Origin: Brenneria salicis ATCC 15712 = DSM 30166 | Lineage (GTDB): Bacteria; Pseudomonadota; Gammaproteobacteria; Enterobacterales; Enterobacteriaceae | NCBI RefSeq assembly: GCF_003315515.1 | Contig: NZ_QNRY01000038.1 | Span: forward strand, 1 to 33,599 | Length of the DNA: 33,599 nucleotides | Direction of reading: 5' to 3' | Shown: in pieces, positions 8,586-16,452 of the stretch | How positions within the stretch are numbered: position 1 is the stretch's first letter | Layout of the letters: each line of letters opens with the position of its first letter | Made by a program: the position numbers and the translations under genes | The notes under the pieces: generated by a model | The model's database searches: none | What the model saw: only the letters and a program-made list of their open reading frames with translations | What the model was told of the DNA's origin: nothing

Positions 8586-8702
8586 CAAACACATCCTCAT
8601 ATCATCAATGTTGCCCTGGTCTTCAAAGCCGGCAAACAGCCTGAACCTGAAAAACCGCCGGGTAGGTAACGGTCGTTTTTCTGCTTTGCATTGCTTCCAA
8701 TA

Positions 8703-10619
8703 TCAGATCGTCGCGGCTCTGCGTCGCATCACCCAAAGCGCCACCAATGCGGCGACTAACAGCCCCCCTTGCGGTAACAACGTTTCCACATAAGGGTATA
8801 TCCCCAACCCGCTGATTTCGGGAACGCCAGTCAGCAGTGTCGGTTCAAACAGTTTTCCTTCAATCAACTCCAAAACGCCTTTGCCCGCGAAGACAAACGC
8901 CATCAGATACATGAAGCAACCGGTAAACATAAAGAAAGGTTTCAGCGGCAATTTGACCACGGTAAAACGCATGATCAGATAAGCGATAAGCAGAATCACA
9001 CACCCGATGGCGAACCCGGCCAGAATGGAAAGGTGACCCGCCATGTTATTAGCATCCCCCACCAGCGCGTAATAGAACAACACGGTTTCGGCGCCTTCAC
9101 GGTATACCGCCAGAAAACTAGTCAGCCACAGCCCCACCATCGAACCGCTGCTCAGCGAATTCGACAGTTTGCCTTCCAGATAGGCTTTCCAGTGTCGGGC
9201 CTCCACTTTTGAAAGCAGCCAGTAACTCATAAAGAACAGCATGACAACGGCGATCAGCATGGTGACGCCTTCCAGTAATTCGCGGCTGGCGCCCGAATTA
9301 GTGAACAGCAGTTGGAAGATAACAGCGGTGACGACGCTGCACAGCAGCGCGACATAAACGGACTGACGAATCAGCGGCAGCTTGTCGTGATGGTTGTTCT
9401 TCACCAGATAGGCGACAATGGCCGCCACAATCAACAGCGCTTCCAACCCTTCACGCACGATGATCAGCAAACTGTAGATCAACAGGCTCCAGTGTGTTTC
9501 CTGTCCGTCTCCCAGCATGGCGACCGCCTTGGCCAGATCCTGTTGCATCGCATCCGCTTGCGCCTGTAGCTGCTCAACCGGCTGTCCGGCGCTCATCTGG
9601 CTGACCAGACGGGTGAAATAACCTTCCAGTGTGGATTTGAACGCCGCGTCGCGGGAACCGATTTTGTTCTCCATGCCGGTGGCTTCAAACAAGTCAAAAT
9701 ACGCATCCTGCACCGCCATGATCGCGGGCTTAACTTGTCCCTGACGGTATTTTTCCAGCGCGGCGACAATCGCCTGATTGATATCGTTGGTGATTTTCGC
9801 CCAGTCAGCGTTGGGGATATCATCGGCGTTTGCAGCGTTATCCCCGGTCGGCGCGGCGGTGACAGGCTGGGAATCGCGGGTGGTCGGCAGCCCCGGCAGC
9901 ACATCTTCGATATCCTGCAATAACGTGGTGACGCGATAAGCCACGTCATTGAGGTTATCTGGCTGGCTTGCCAGCGCGATCAGCGCCGAGAATTGCTGAT
10001 TGATGGACGCCGCCTGTTGCGCGGAACGATTCTGCCGCACCGACATTTCCATTTCGCTGTTTTTGAATCCATCATAATGCGCCCGCAGCACCCTCTGACT
10101 CGCTTGTTTGTAATCACCGGCCTGATAGTCGCTCATCGCCTGCGCCAGTTGATCGTCAATAATCTTGAAACTTTGCTGCCAGTACAGCGCGATATCGGCG
10201 TTGTCATATGCGCCGTGCTGCTCCTGCGCCACCAGTTGATGACCGTCCGACAAAATGGGCAGCACGGCGGTCAGTTCGCCTTTCAACCAGTCGATTTTCG
10301 CCTCGATTTCAGCCTGTGGTTTGCCCTCGCCGATCATACGGCGAATGTCAGCGAAGGTGGCTTCCAGTTGATAACTTTTTTGCGCGGAGATATTAATGCG
10401 GATTGGCCCTTCAAGGTTCTCAAACACCTCAAAATAGGCCATTTGTACTTCGATACGGGCCTCGTCGGGCTTTTGCTGCTGGTAGAGTTGCGCGGTCTTA
10501 TCCAGTCTGGTCTGGATATCTTGAATAAAGGTGGCGTAATCCGCGGTAGCGGCTGCTACGGCGCTGCTAAACAGCCAACACAACAACAGAACGATCTTTT
10601 GCCAGTTGAACATAAGCAT
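8703..10619 (-). CDS. FTR1-family iron permease with large periplasmic N-domain (FetM-like)
   Basis: This 638-residue protein has a signal peptide or first helix (ending near VAAA, residue 24), a periplasmic helical region to about residue 375, and a seven-helix FTR1 permease. The permease carries the two iron-binding motifs REGLE (389-393) and REGAE (507-511). Oxidase-coupled Fe3+ movement through REGxE helices is established for the family; here P19 is the likely partner. The N-domain contains three related modules of roughly 90 residues, each with an AYF..FE or HYDGF..E motif. No good Shine-Dalgarno sequence precedes the ATG at 10619 (CTTAATCCCC), which is odd. An ATG two codons later is an alternative. 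The gene leads the operon and sits just downstream of Fur- and FNR-like sites. Confidence 0.92.
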   Translation of the reverse strand: MLMFNWQKIVLLLCWLFSSAVAAATADYATFIQDIQTRLDKTAQLYQQQKPDEARIEVQMAYFEVFENLEGPIRINISAQKSYQLEATFADIRRMIGEGKPQAEIEAKIDWLKGELTAVLPILSDGHQLVAQEQHGAYDNADIALYWQQSFKIIDDQLAQAMSDYQAGDYKQASQRVLRAHYDGFKNSEMEMSVRQNRSAQQAASINQQFSALIALASQPDNLNDVAYRVTTLLQDIEDVLPGLPTTRDSQPVTAAPTGDNAANADDIPNADWAKITNDINQAIVAALEKYRQGQVKPAIMAVQDAYFDLFEATGMENKIGSRDAAFKSTLEGYFTRLVSQMSAGQPVEQLQAQADAMQQDLAKAVAMLGDGQETHWSLLIYSLLIIVREGLEALLIVAAIVAYLVKNNHHDKLPLIRQSVYVALLCSVVTAVIFQLLFTNSGASRELLEGVTMLIAVVMLFFMSYWLLSKVEARHWKAYLEGKLSNSLSSGSMVGLWLTSFLAVYREGAETVLFYYALVGDANNMAGHLSILAGFAIGCVILLIAYLIMRFTVVKLPLKPFFMFTGCFMYLMAFVFAGKGVLELIEGKLFEPTLLTGVPEISGLGIYPYVETLLPQGGLLVAALVALWVMRRRAATI

Positions 10620-10636
10620 GGGGATTAAGAGCTAAT

Positions 10637-10655
10637 GATAGTTATTCTTATTATC
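10637..10655 (-). promoter_or_regulatory. Fur box with overlapping -10 element, iron-uptake operon promoter
   Basis: On the minus strand GATAATAAGAATAACTATC matches the 19-base Fur consensus at 15 positions. Its first six bases, GATAAT (10655-10650), also serve as a good -10 hexamer. This predicts a transcription start near 10643, about 24 bases before the FTR1 start codon. Iron-bound Fur would block the promoter directly. Confidence 0.75.
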
Positions 10656-10676
10656 ACTTTGCTAAATCAATATGTC

Positions 10677-10690
10677 TTGATATACATCAC
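10677..10690 (-). promoter_or_regulatory. FNR-like site at about -41 of the iron-uptake promoter
   Basis: TTGATATACATCAC matches the FNR consensus TTGAT-N4-ATCAA at nine of ten positions. Its centre (10683.5) is about 41 bases upstream of the start predicted from the -10 GATAAT, the exact spacing for class II activation. No -35 hexamer of quality is visible, as expected for an activator-dependent promoter. Confidence 0.6.
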
Positions 10691-10700
10691 TAACCGCGCA

Positions 10701-10970
10701 TTATTGACGCAGGAAAATTGTAACATCGTGTTCCAACTCTTCCATTTGCCGTAAAGCATCCAGTGTGGCGTGAGCTTCTTCCTCGTCGAGCCGGCTCATG
10801 GCAAACCCCACGTGAACCAGCACCCACTGCCCGATCAGTTGTTCCCCCTCAATGCCGTCCGCCACCAGCGCGATGTTCACCTCACGTCTGACGCCGCAGA
10901 CATCCACCCACGCCAATTGTTGCTCCGCGTCGGCGATCGCCACCACTTTTCCAGGAATGCCTAAACACAT
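10701..10970 (-). CDS. hypC: HypC/HybG-family hydrogenase maturation chaperone
   Basis: This 89-residue protein begins MCLGIPG, the invariant HypC start whose Cys2 binds the Fe(CN)2CO precursor and the apo large subunit. It continues with [10 protein letters not shown] and [13 protein letters not shown], the latter especially close to E. coli HybG. The protein delivers the iron centre from HypD to hydrogenase large subunits in the cytoplasm. The start at 10970 is fixed by the mandatory MC and by the sigma-54 promoter, whose predicted start (about 11009) excludes the longer frame from 11036. It is divergent from hyfA and stands alone; the other hyp genes are not in the window. Its stop lies 81 bases before the FTR1 start in the same direction. 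HybG-like sequence raises the question whether it serves hydrogenase-4, hydrogenase-2 or both. Confidence 0.9.
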   Translation of the reverse strand: MCLGIPGKVVAIADAEQQLAWVDVCGVRREVNIALVADGIEGEQLIGQWVLVHVGFAMSRLDEEEAHATLDALRQMEELEHDVTIFLRQ

Positions 10971-11019
10971 GATGATATTCCAGCCGCAAGATAATAAATT
11001 ATTTCTCTGGCAAGGATTG

Positions 11020-11035
11020 AGCAATAATTGAGCCA
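11020..11035 (-). promoter_or_regulatory. Sigma-54 (-24/-12) promoter for hypC
   Basis: On the minus strand TGGCTCAATTATTGCT fits TGGCACG-N4-TTGCW, with GG and GC separated by exactly ten bases and a perfect TTGCT. Transcription should begin near 11009, about 39 bases before the hypC ATG. The gene would therefore be dependent on RpoN and an FhlA-type activator. Confidence 0.75.
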
Positions 11036-11291
11036 CTTTTATTTTCCGAAAGATAAAATGACCGCTAACAGCATGTTAATTATGACCTTCTTTACATTTA
11101 GCTTTAGGTAATTTACAGAGCATGTCATCTATTCTGATGATCCATGCCGCCTTAGAAAGAAACAAACAGACGGTCACCTCGTCAAAAGTGTCGATGCCAC
11201 TGTCGACTCCCTCAGCGTCACCCGCCTTTTTAATAATGCTTTTTCACTCAATCCCTTATGCCATGCGGCCCCGCGTGCGGCGTGCGGGACG
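11036..11291. promoter_or_regulatory. Shared upstream region of divergent hypC and hyfA, candidate activator sites
   Basis: The region between the two sigma-54 promoters contains no convincing gene. Two direct TGTCGA hexamers (11189-11194 and 11201-11206, 12 bases apart) lie about 120 bases upstream of the predicted hyfA start, a normal enhancer distance. An imperfect dyad, GTCATC...GATGAT, lies near 11124-11142. Which of these binds the activator cannot be decided by eye. Confidence 0.4.
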
Positions 11292-11307
11292 TGGCACGAA
11301 ATATGCT
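11292..11307 (+). promoter_or_regulatory. Sigma-54 (-24/-12) promoter for the hyf operon
   Basis: TGGCACGAAATATGCT matches the consensus TGGCACG-N4-TTGCW at all but one position, with ten bases between GG (11293-11294) and GC (11305-11306). The expected start near 11318 gives a leader of about 34 bases with GGAGG before hyfA. Confidence 0.85.
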
Positions 11308-11351
11308 TTGACGCAGCCAACCTTAACAGACTCTCCCCGGAGGACAGGGCT

Positions 11352-11978
11352 ATGAACCGCTTCGTCATTGCGGATCCTAAACGCTGTATCGGATGCAACA
11401 CCTGTATGGCCGCCTGTACCCAGGTACATCGCCGTCAGGGATTACAAACGCATCCGCGGCTGACGGTAGAGCGTGACCTGGCAGGCACCGCCCCGGTGTT
11501 ATGCCGCCATTGCGAAGATGCGCCCTGCGCCAAAGTATGTCCGGTCAATGCCATTACGCATCGGGATCAGGCGGTGGTGCTAAACGAAAATACCTGTATC
11601 GGCTGTAAACTGTGCGCCATCGCCTGTCCCTTTGGTGCCATTACGCCCTCAGGCAGTAAACCGCTGGCAATCCCGACCACCTTCCGCCAGCACATTCCGC
11701 TCGCCGAACTTTCCGACGTCGCCTTTAGCGCCGCCGCGATCAATCCCTTGCTGGCCTGGAACGCCGGAGTACGCAGTATCGCCGTGAAATGCGATCTGTG
11801 CGCTTTTCAGGATCACGGGCCGGAATGCGTGCGTGTATGCCCCACCAAGGCGCTGTTCATTATCGATGATCAACAAATCGTCAAAACCAATGCGGCGAAA
11901 CATCGGCAAGCCATGACGTGGCCTGCCGGCAACGTGCCTTTTCCACCCGACGAGCCGCTACGGGAGAACAAATTATGA
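11352..11978 (+). CDS. hyfA: HyfA, 4x[4Fe-4S] electron-transfer subunit of hydrogenase-4
   Basis: This 208-residue ferredoxin-type protein begins MNRFVIADPKRCIGC. It carries four cysteine clusters: CIGCNTCMAAC, HCEDAPCAKVC, CIGCKLCAIAC and CDLCAFQDHGPECVRVC. Each set typically holds a [4Fe-4S] centre, as in HycB/HyfA/HydN. It is predicted to pass electrons from FdhF to the HyfH/HyfI wire on the cytoplasmic side of the membrane. GGAGG precedes the ATG by eight bases. Its last codons overlap hyfB by ATGA. It is the first gene of an 11-gene operon driven by the sigma-54 promoter 45 bases upstream. The hydN product at 26071 is a related protein, so the two could compete for FdhF. Confidence 0.93.
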   Translation: MNRFVIADPKRCIGCNTCMAACTQVHRRQGLQTHPRLTVERDLAGTAPVLCRHCEDAPCAKVCPVNAITHRDQAVVLNENTCIGCKLCAIACPFGAITPSGSKPLAIPTTFRQHIPLAELSDVAFSAAAINPLLAWNAGVRSIAVKCDLCAFQDHGPECVRVCPTKALFIIDDQQIVKTNAAKHRQAMTWPAGNVPFPPDEPLRENKL

Positions 11979-13993
11979 TCACCTCTCTGCAATGGCTGGC
12001 GCTGGCGCTGACGCTATATTGCGCGGGCGCGATATTGTCGCTGTGTCTGTTTCGTCATGAATCGCTGGCGATCCCGCTTGGCGGCGTCAGTGCGGCGCTC
12101 GGCGGATTATGCGGCATCGCCGCGGCGCTGCCCGTTCTGCTTGGCGGGCAAATCTTGACGACGACCTTCACTGGGCCGTTTGCCGATATCGCGCATTTAA
12201 CCCTGCGGCTGGATGCGCTGGCCGCCTTCATGGTGCTGGTGATTTCCCTGCTGGTGGTGATCACCGCGCTCTACTCGTTGGCTTATTTGCATGAGTATCG
12301 CGGACGGGCGGGCGCGCTGGGGTTCTTTATGAACCTGTTTATCGCCTCGATGGTGGCGCTGGTGGTGACCGACAATGCCTTCTACTTCATTATCCTGTTC
12401 GAAGTGATGTCGCTAAGTTCTTACTTTCTGGTTATTTCCGATCAGGATGACGAAGCCATCAATGCCGGACTGCTGTACTTTCTGATCGCGCATGCCGGTT
12501 CCGTGCTGATCATGATCGCATTCTTCCTGCTCTACCGGCACAGCGACAGCCTTGATTTCGCCGACTTCCGGCAAGCGTCGCTCTCCGCGCCTCAGGCTTC
12601 GCTCATCTTCCTGCTGGCGTTTTTTGGTTTCGGCGCCAAAGCCGGGATGCTGCCGTTACACGGCTGGCTGCCGCGCGCGCACCCGGCGGCGCCGTCTCAT
12701 GCATCGGCGCTGATGTCGGGCGTGATGGTGAAAATCGGTATTTTCGGCATCATCAAAGTGGGCATCGATCTGCTGGGCGCGACGGAAATTTGGTGGGGCG
12801 TGGTGGTGCTGGCGTTTGGCGCAGTCTCCTCGGTGCTGGGCGTACTGTACGCGCTGGCGGAACACGATATAAAACGGTTGCTGGCTTACCACACCGTTGA
12901 AAACATCGGCATCATTCTGATGGGCGTCGGCGTCGGCATGATCGGTATCGCCAGCCATCATCCTCTGCTCGCGGCGCTCGGCCTGCTCGGTGGGTTGTAC
13001 CACCTGCTCAATCATGCCGTGTTCAAAGGCTTGCTGTTTCTGGGCGCCGGCGCGGTCATTTACCGTCTGCACACCAAAGACATGGAGAAAATGGGCGGGC
13101 TGGCGCGTTTGATGCCTTATACCGCGCTGGCGTTTCTGGTGGGTTGTATGGCGATCTCCGCGCTGCCGCCGCTGAACGGCTTCGTCAGTGAATGGTTTAC
13201 CTATCAGTCGCTGTTTACGATCAGTCACGCAGGCGGTTTCTCACTGCGCCTGATTGCGCCAATCGCCATCGTGATGTTGGCGATCACCGGGGCGCTGGCC
13301 GCCATGTGTTTCGTCAAAGTGTACGGCATCAGTTTTTCCGGCGCGCCGCGCAGCGAAAAAGCGGCGCATGCGAAAGAAGCGCCCTGGCCGATGACCACCG
13401 CCATGCTGCTGCTGGCGTTGTTGTGTCTGTTGCTCGGCGTCGGCGCCAGCGAGGTTGCGCCGGTTATCGCAAAAGTGGCCGCCAGCCTGACCCGAAACGC
13501 CGCGCCCGTGGTAGCGCAAGGCACGCTGGTTTTCCCCGGCGATCCCGTACAGACCTCACTCTCCACGCCGCTTATTTTCATCCTGTTGCTGGCTTTGCCG
13601 CTCTTGCCGTTGCTGCTGTATGTCGGCTGCAAGGGCGCACGATTGCATTTCCGCCGACGCGGTACGCCGTGGGCCTGCGGCTACGCGTATGAACCCGCTA
13701 TGGCCGCCTCCGCCGCCGGTTTCACTCAACCGCTGCGCGTGATGTTCGCGCCGCTTTATCGGCTGCGTAAAACGCTCGATCCCGCGCCGATGATGCAAAA
13801 CGCGCTGGAGCGAACCACCCTGGCCGCCGAACGGGTGGAACCGCTGTGGGATAACCGTCTGGTGCTGCCGTTGGTGAATGGCGTGCGGAAAATCGGTCGG
13901 GCGGCGCAATGGATCCAGAATGGCGATTTTCGCATTTACTGCCTGTATGTCGTCGCCGCACTGGTGATCTTGCTGTTGGTGACAATGGTCTGA
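11975..13993 (+). CDS. hyfB: HyfB, NuoL/MrpD-like membrane subunit of hydrogenase-4
   Basis: This 672-residue protein is the same length as E. coli HyfB and has about 16 membrane helices. It carries the proton-channel antiporter core shared with complex I subunits: FGFGAKAGMLPLHGWLPRAHPAAPSH for the broken helix region, and KRLLAYHTVENIGI for the lysine/histidine channel. It belongs to the membrane arm linking formate oxidation to ion movement. The start is the ATG at 11975, which overlaps the hyfA stop as ATGA and has GGGAGA upstream; a longer frame from 11918 only overlaps hyfA. The C-terminal half carries the extra helices and loop typical of HycC/HyfB. Confidence 0.93.
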   Translation: MITSLQWLALALTLYCAGAILSLCLFRHESLAIPLGGVSAALGGLCGIAAALPVLLGGQILTTTFTGPFADIAHLTLRLDALAAFMVLVISLLVVITALYSLAYLHEYRGRAGALGFFMNLFIASMVALVVTDNAFYFIILFEVMSLSSYFLVISDQDDEAINAGLLYFLIAHAGSVLIMIAFFLLYRHSDSLDFADFRQASLSAPQASLIFLLAFFGFGAKAGMLPLHGWLPRAHPAAPSHASALMSGVMVKIGIFGIIKVGIDLLGATEIWWGVVVLAFGAVSSVLGVLYALAEHDIKRLLAYHTVENIGIILMGVGVGMIGIASHHPLLAALGLLGGLYHLLNHAVFKGLLFLGAGAVIYRLHTKDMEKMGGLARLMPYTALAFLVGCMAISALPPLNGFVSEWFTYQSLFTISHAGGFSLRLIAPIAIVMLAITGALAAMCFVKVYGISFSGAPRSEKAAHAKEAPWPMTTAMLLLALLCLLLGVGASEVAPVIAKVAASLTRNAAPVVAQGTLVFPGDPVQTSLSTPLIFILLLALPLLPLLLYVGCKGARLHFRRRGTPWACGYAYEPAMAASAAGFTQPLRVMFAPLYRLRKTLDPAPMMQNALERTTLAAERVEPLWDNRLVLPLVNGVRKIGRAAQWIQNGDFRIYCLYVVAALVILLLVTMV

Positions 13994-14003
13994 GGATAAC
14001 AAG

Positions 14004-14975
14004 ATGATCACTGAAAGCTCAATCCCCAACGGCGCGCCAATGCTGACCACCCTGCTGCTCTGCGCGGTTATTCAGGCTCTGGGCCTGCTGGCCATCGCGC
14101 CGTTGATGAGCGGCATGGCGAGGGTGATTCGCGCCAAGATGCACTCACGTCAGGGGCCGGGCGTCTGGCAGGATTACCGCGACATTTTCAAATTGCTGAA
14201 ACGTCAGGATGTCTCCCCACAGCATGCGGGCGGGGTGTTCCGGCTGATGCCTTATATCCTAATCGGCACGATGCTGCTGGTCGCCATGACCTTACCTATC
14301 GTGACGTGGATCTCCCCGTTCAGTCCGGGGGGCGATGTCATTACCCTGCTTTATCTGTTCGTCCTGTTCCGCTTCTTCTTTGCGCTGGCAGGCTTGGATT
14401 CAGGCAGTTCATTCGCCGGTATTGGCGCCAGCCGCGAACTGACGCTGGGCATTCTGGTTGAACCAATTCTGATCCTGGCGCTGCTGGTGGTGGCGCTGAT
14501 CGCCGGTTCCACCAATATCGGCAACATCAGCAGCACACTGGCAGCCCGCCCCTGGCTGTCGCCGACCGCCACGCTGATGGCGCTCCTGGCCTGCGCGTTC
14601 GCCGCCTTTATCGAAATGGGAAAAATTCCGTTCGATGTGGCGGAAGCCGAACAGGAGTTGCAGGAAGGGCCGTTGACGGAATACTCCGGGGCCGGATTAG
14701 CGCTGGTGAAATGGGGCATCAGCCTGAAGCAGGTGTTGGTGGCGGCGTTGTTTCTGTCGATATTCATTCCGTTCGGCAAAGCGGAAACCTTCACGCTGGC
14801 CGCGCTGTGCATCGGAACGATCGCGTTCGTCGTCAAACTGACGATGGTGTTTTTCGTGGCGGCCATCATCGAGAACAGTCTGGCCCGCGGACGATTCCTG
14901 CTGACGGGACACGTAACATGGCTGGGCTTTGGCGTCGCGGCGCTGGCGTTCGTTTTCTATCTTACTGGTCTATAA
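14004..14975 (+). CDS. hyfC: HyfC, NuoH-like membrane subunit of hydrogenase-4
   Basis: This 323-residue protein with eight or so helices matches the HycD/HyfC/NuoH family. This subunit anchors the hydrogenase module to the membrane arm. Conserved cytoplasmic loops are visible: RAKMHSRQGPGVWQDYRDI near the N-terminus and IPFDVAEAEQELQEGPLTEYSG in the middle. The latter is the acid-rich loop facing the N2 cluster and quinone-like cavity. It starts ten bases after hyfB, with AGGA ahead of the ATG. An in-frame ATG at 14040 would remove 12 residues and matches other HyfC starts about as well. Confidence 0.93.
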   Translation: MITESSIPNGAPMLTTLLLCAVIQALGLLAIAPLMSGMARVIRAKMHSRQGPGVWQDYRDIFKLLKRQDVSPQHAGGVFRLMPYILIGTMLLVAMTLPIVTWISPFSPGGDVITLLYLFVLFRFFFALAGLDSGSSFAGIGASRELTLGILVEPILILALLVVALIAGSTNIGNISSTLAARPWLSPTATLMALLACAFAAFIEMGKIPFDVAEAEQELQEGPLTEYSGAGLALVKWGISLKQVLVAALFLSIFIPFGKAETFTLAALCIGTIAFVVKLTMVFFVAAIIENSLARGRFLLTGHVTWLGFGVAALAFVFYLTGL

Positions 14976-14991
14976 GGAGTAAGCATTCATC

Positions 14992-16446
14992 ATGGAGACG
15001 GTTATCATAAAGAATGTTGCCCTTGCGACCTTGCTGCTGCCATTTATCGGCGCCTTGTTGATCGCCGTTGCGCCGCAACGACAGGCCAAATGGTTATGCT
15101 GTCTATTTTCCCTGCTGGCGACATTTGGCATGGGGTGGCTGGCCGGTGATTATCTCATCGGCGGCAAAACCGATGTGGTCTACACCCTGTACCGTTATGC
15201 TCAGGCGGAACTGTTCGGCTTTCAGTTTGACAGACTCAGCCTGCTGATAGGTTTTGCCGTGGTGTTTCTCGGTTTGTTGGTCAGCATTTATTCAACTGGC
15301 TATATGACGCTGGGAAATCGTGAACACCCGCATGAAGGCGCCAATCGTTATTATGCGTTTCTGCTGGTGTTTATTGGCGCGATGGCGGGCTTGACGCTTT
15401 CTTCAACCCTGCTGGGGCAACTGCTGTTTTTCGAAATTACCGGCGGCTGCTCCTGGGCGTTAATCGGTTATTACCAGCAGCCGAAATCCCTGCGCTCAGC
15501 GCTGAAAGCGCTACTGATTACCCACGTCGGCTCAATCGGACTCTATCTGGCCGCCGCCTGGTTGTTTGTCAGCACCGGCACCTTCGCGCTAAGCGCCCTG
15601 TCGCAATTAGATACCAATGGCAAGATTATCGTGTTCGGCGGCATCCTGTTCGCCGCGTGGGGCAAGTCCGCCCAGTTGCCGCTGCACATGTGGCTGCCGG
15701 ACGCCATGGAAGCGCCAACGCCCGTCAGCGCTTACCTGCATGCGGCGTCGATGGTGAAAGTCGGCGTCTATATCTTTGCGCGCGCGATTTTGTCGGCGGA
15801 ACACGTGCCGCACATCATTGGGGTTGTCGGCATCGTGATGGCGACCATCACACTGGTATATGGCTTTATCCTGTATCTGCCGCAGAAAGACATGAAGCGA
15901 TTGCTCGCCTACTCCACCATCACCCAGCTTTCCTACATTTTCTTTGCCTTGTCGCTGGCGATATTCGGCTCACGTATGGCATTCGACGCCGGTGTAGCCT
16001 ACATCTTCAACCATGCTTTCGCCAAAAGCCTGTTTTTCCTGATAGCCGGGGCGCTCAGTTACAGTTGCGGCACCCGGATGTTGCCGAAGCTGAAAGGCAT
16101 CATGCGGAAAATGCCGCTACTGGGCATCGGCTTTTGCGTCGCGGCGCTGGCGATTACCGGCGTACCGCCGTTTAACGGTTTCTTCAGTAAATTCCCGTTG
16201 TTTGCCGCAGGTTTCGCCTTGTCCCGCGAATACGTCTGGCTGTTGCCGCTGCTCATTATCACGCTGATTGAATCAGTGGCCAGTTTCGCCTGGTTCCTCT
16301 ACTGGTTTGGCCGCGTCGTGCCTGGCGAACCGTCCGAAGAAATCGCCACGGCCTCGCCGGTGCCCTGGGCGATGCAGGGCGTACTAATCGTGCTGATTGT
16401 CATGTCGGTCGGTTCAAGCGTTATTGCCGCCGTCTGGCTGAGCTAA
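14992..16446 (+). CDS. hyfD: HyfD, Mrp antiporter-like membrane subunit specific to hydrogenase-4
   Basis: This 484-residue protein has about 14 helices and the NuoL/M/N-MrpA/D core, with WGKSAQLPLHMWLPDAMEAPTPVSAYLHAASMVK and KRLLAYSTITQLSYIFF as landmarks. HyfD is one of the subunits absent from the smaller hydrogenase-3 complex, and its presence defines the FHL-2 type. It adds an extra putative proton-translocating unit. It follows hyfC by 16 bases with TAAGGAG upstream of the ATG. Its length is close to E. coli HyfD (about 479). Confidence 0.93.
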   Translation: METVIIKNVALATLLLPFIGALLIAVAPQRQAKWLCCLFSLLATFGMGWLAGDYLIGGKTDVVYTLYRYAQAELFGFQFDRLSLLIGFAVVFLGLLVSIYSTGYMTLGNREHPHEGANRYYAFLLVFIGAMAGLTLSSTLLGQLLFFEITGGCSWALIGYYQQPKSLRSALKALLITHVGSIGLYLAAAWLFVSTGTFALSALSQLDTNGKIIVFGGILFAAWGKSAQLPLHMWLPDAMEAPTPVSAYLHAASMVKVGVYIFARAILSAEHVPHIIGVVGIVMATITLVYGFILYLPQKDMKRLLAYSTITQLSYIFFALSLAIFGSRMAFDAGVAYIFNHAFAKSLFFLIAGALSYSCGTRMLPKLKGIMRKMPLLGIGFCVAALAITGVPPFNGFFSKFPLFAAGFALSREYVWLLPLLIITLIESVASFAWFLYWFGRVVPGEPSEEIATASPVPWAMQGVLIVLIVMSVGSSVIAAVWLS

Positions 16447-16452
16447 GGATGA

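Noticed and set aside
11005-11022. Plus-strand GG-N10-GC (TGGCAAGGATTGAGCA) as a further sigma-54 promoter
   Set aside because: The -12 part lacks TTGC, it lies 330 bases from hyfA, and the overlapping minus-strand element is a much better match.
10971-11036. N-terminal extension of hypC to 11036
   Set aside because: HypC function requires MC at the N-terminus, and the sigma-54 promoter overlaps the extension.
11122-11355. 77-codon plus-strand frame between hypC and hyfA
   Set aside because: It covers the enhancer region and the hyfA sigma-54 promoter, with no ribosome site and low-quality composition.
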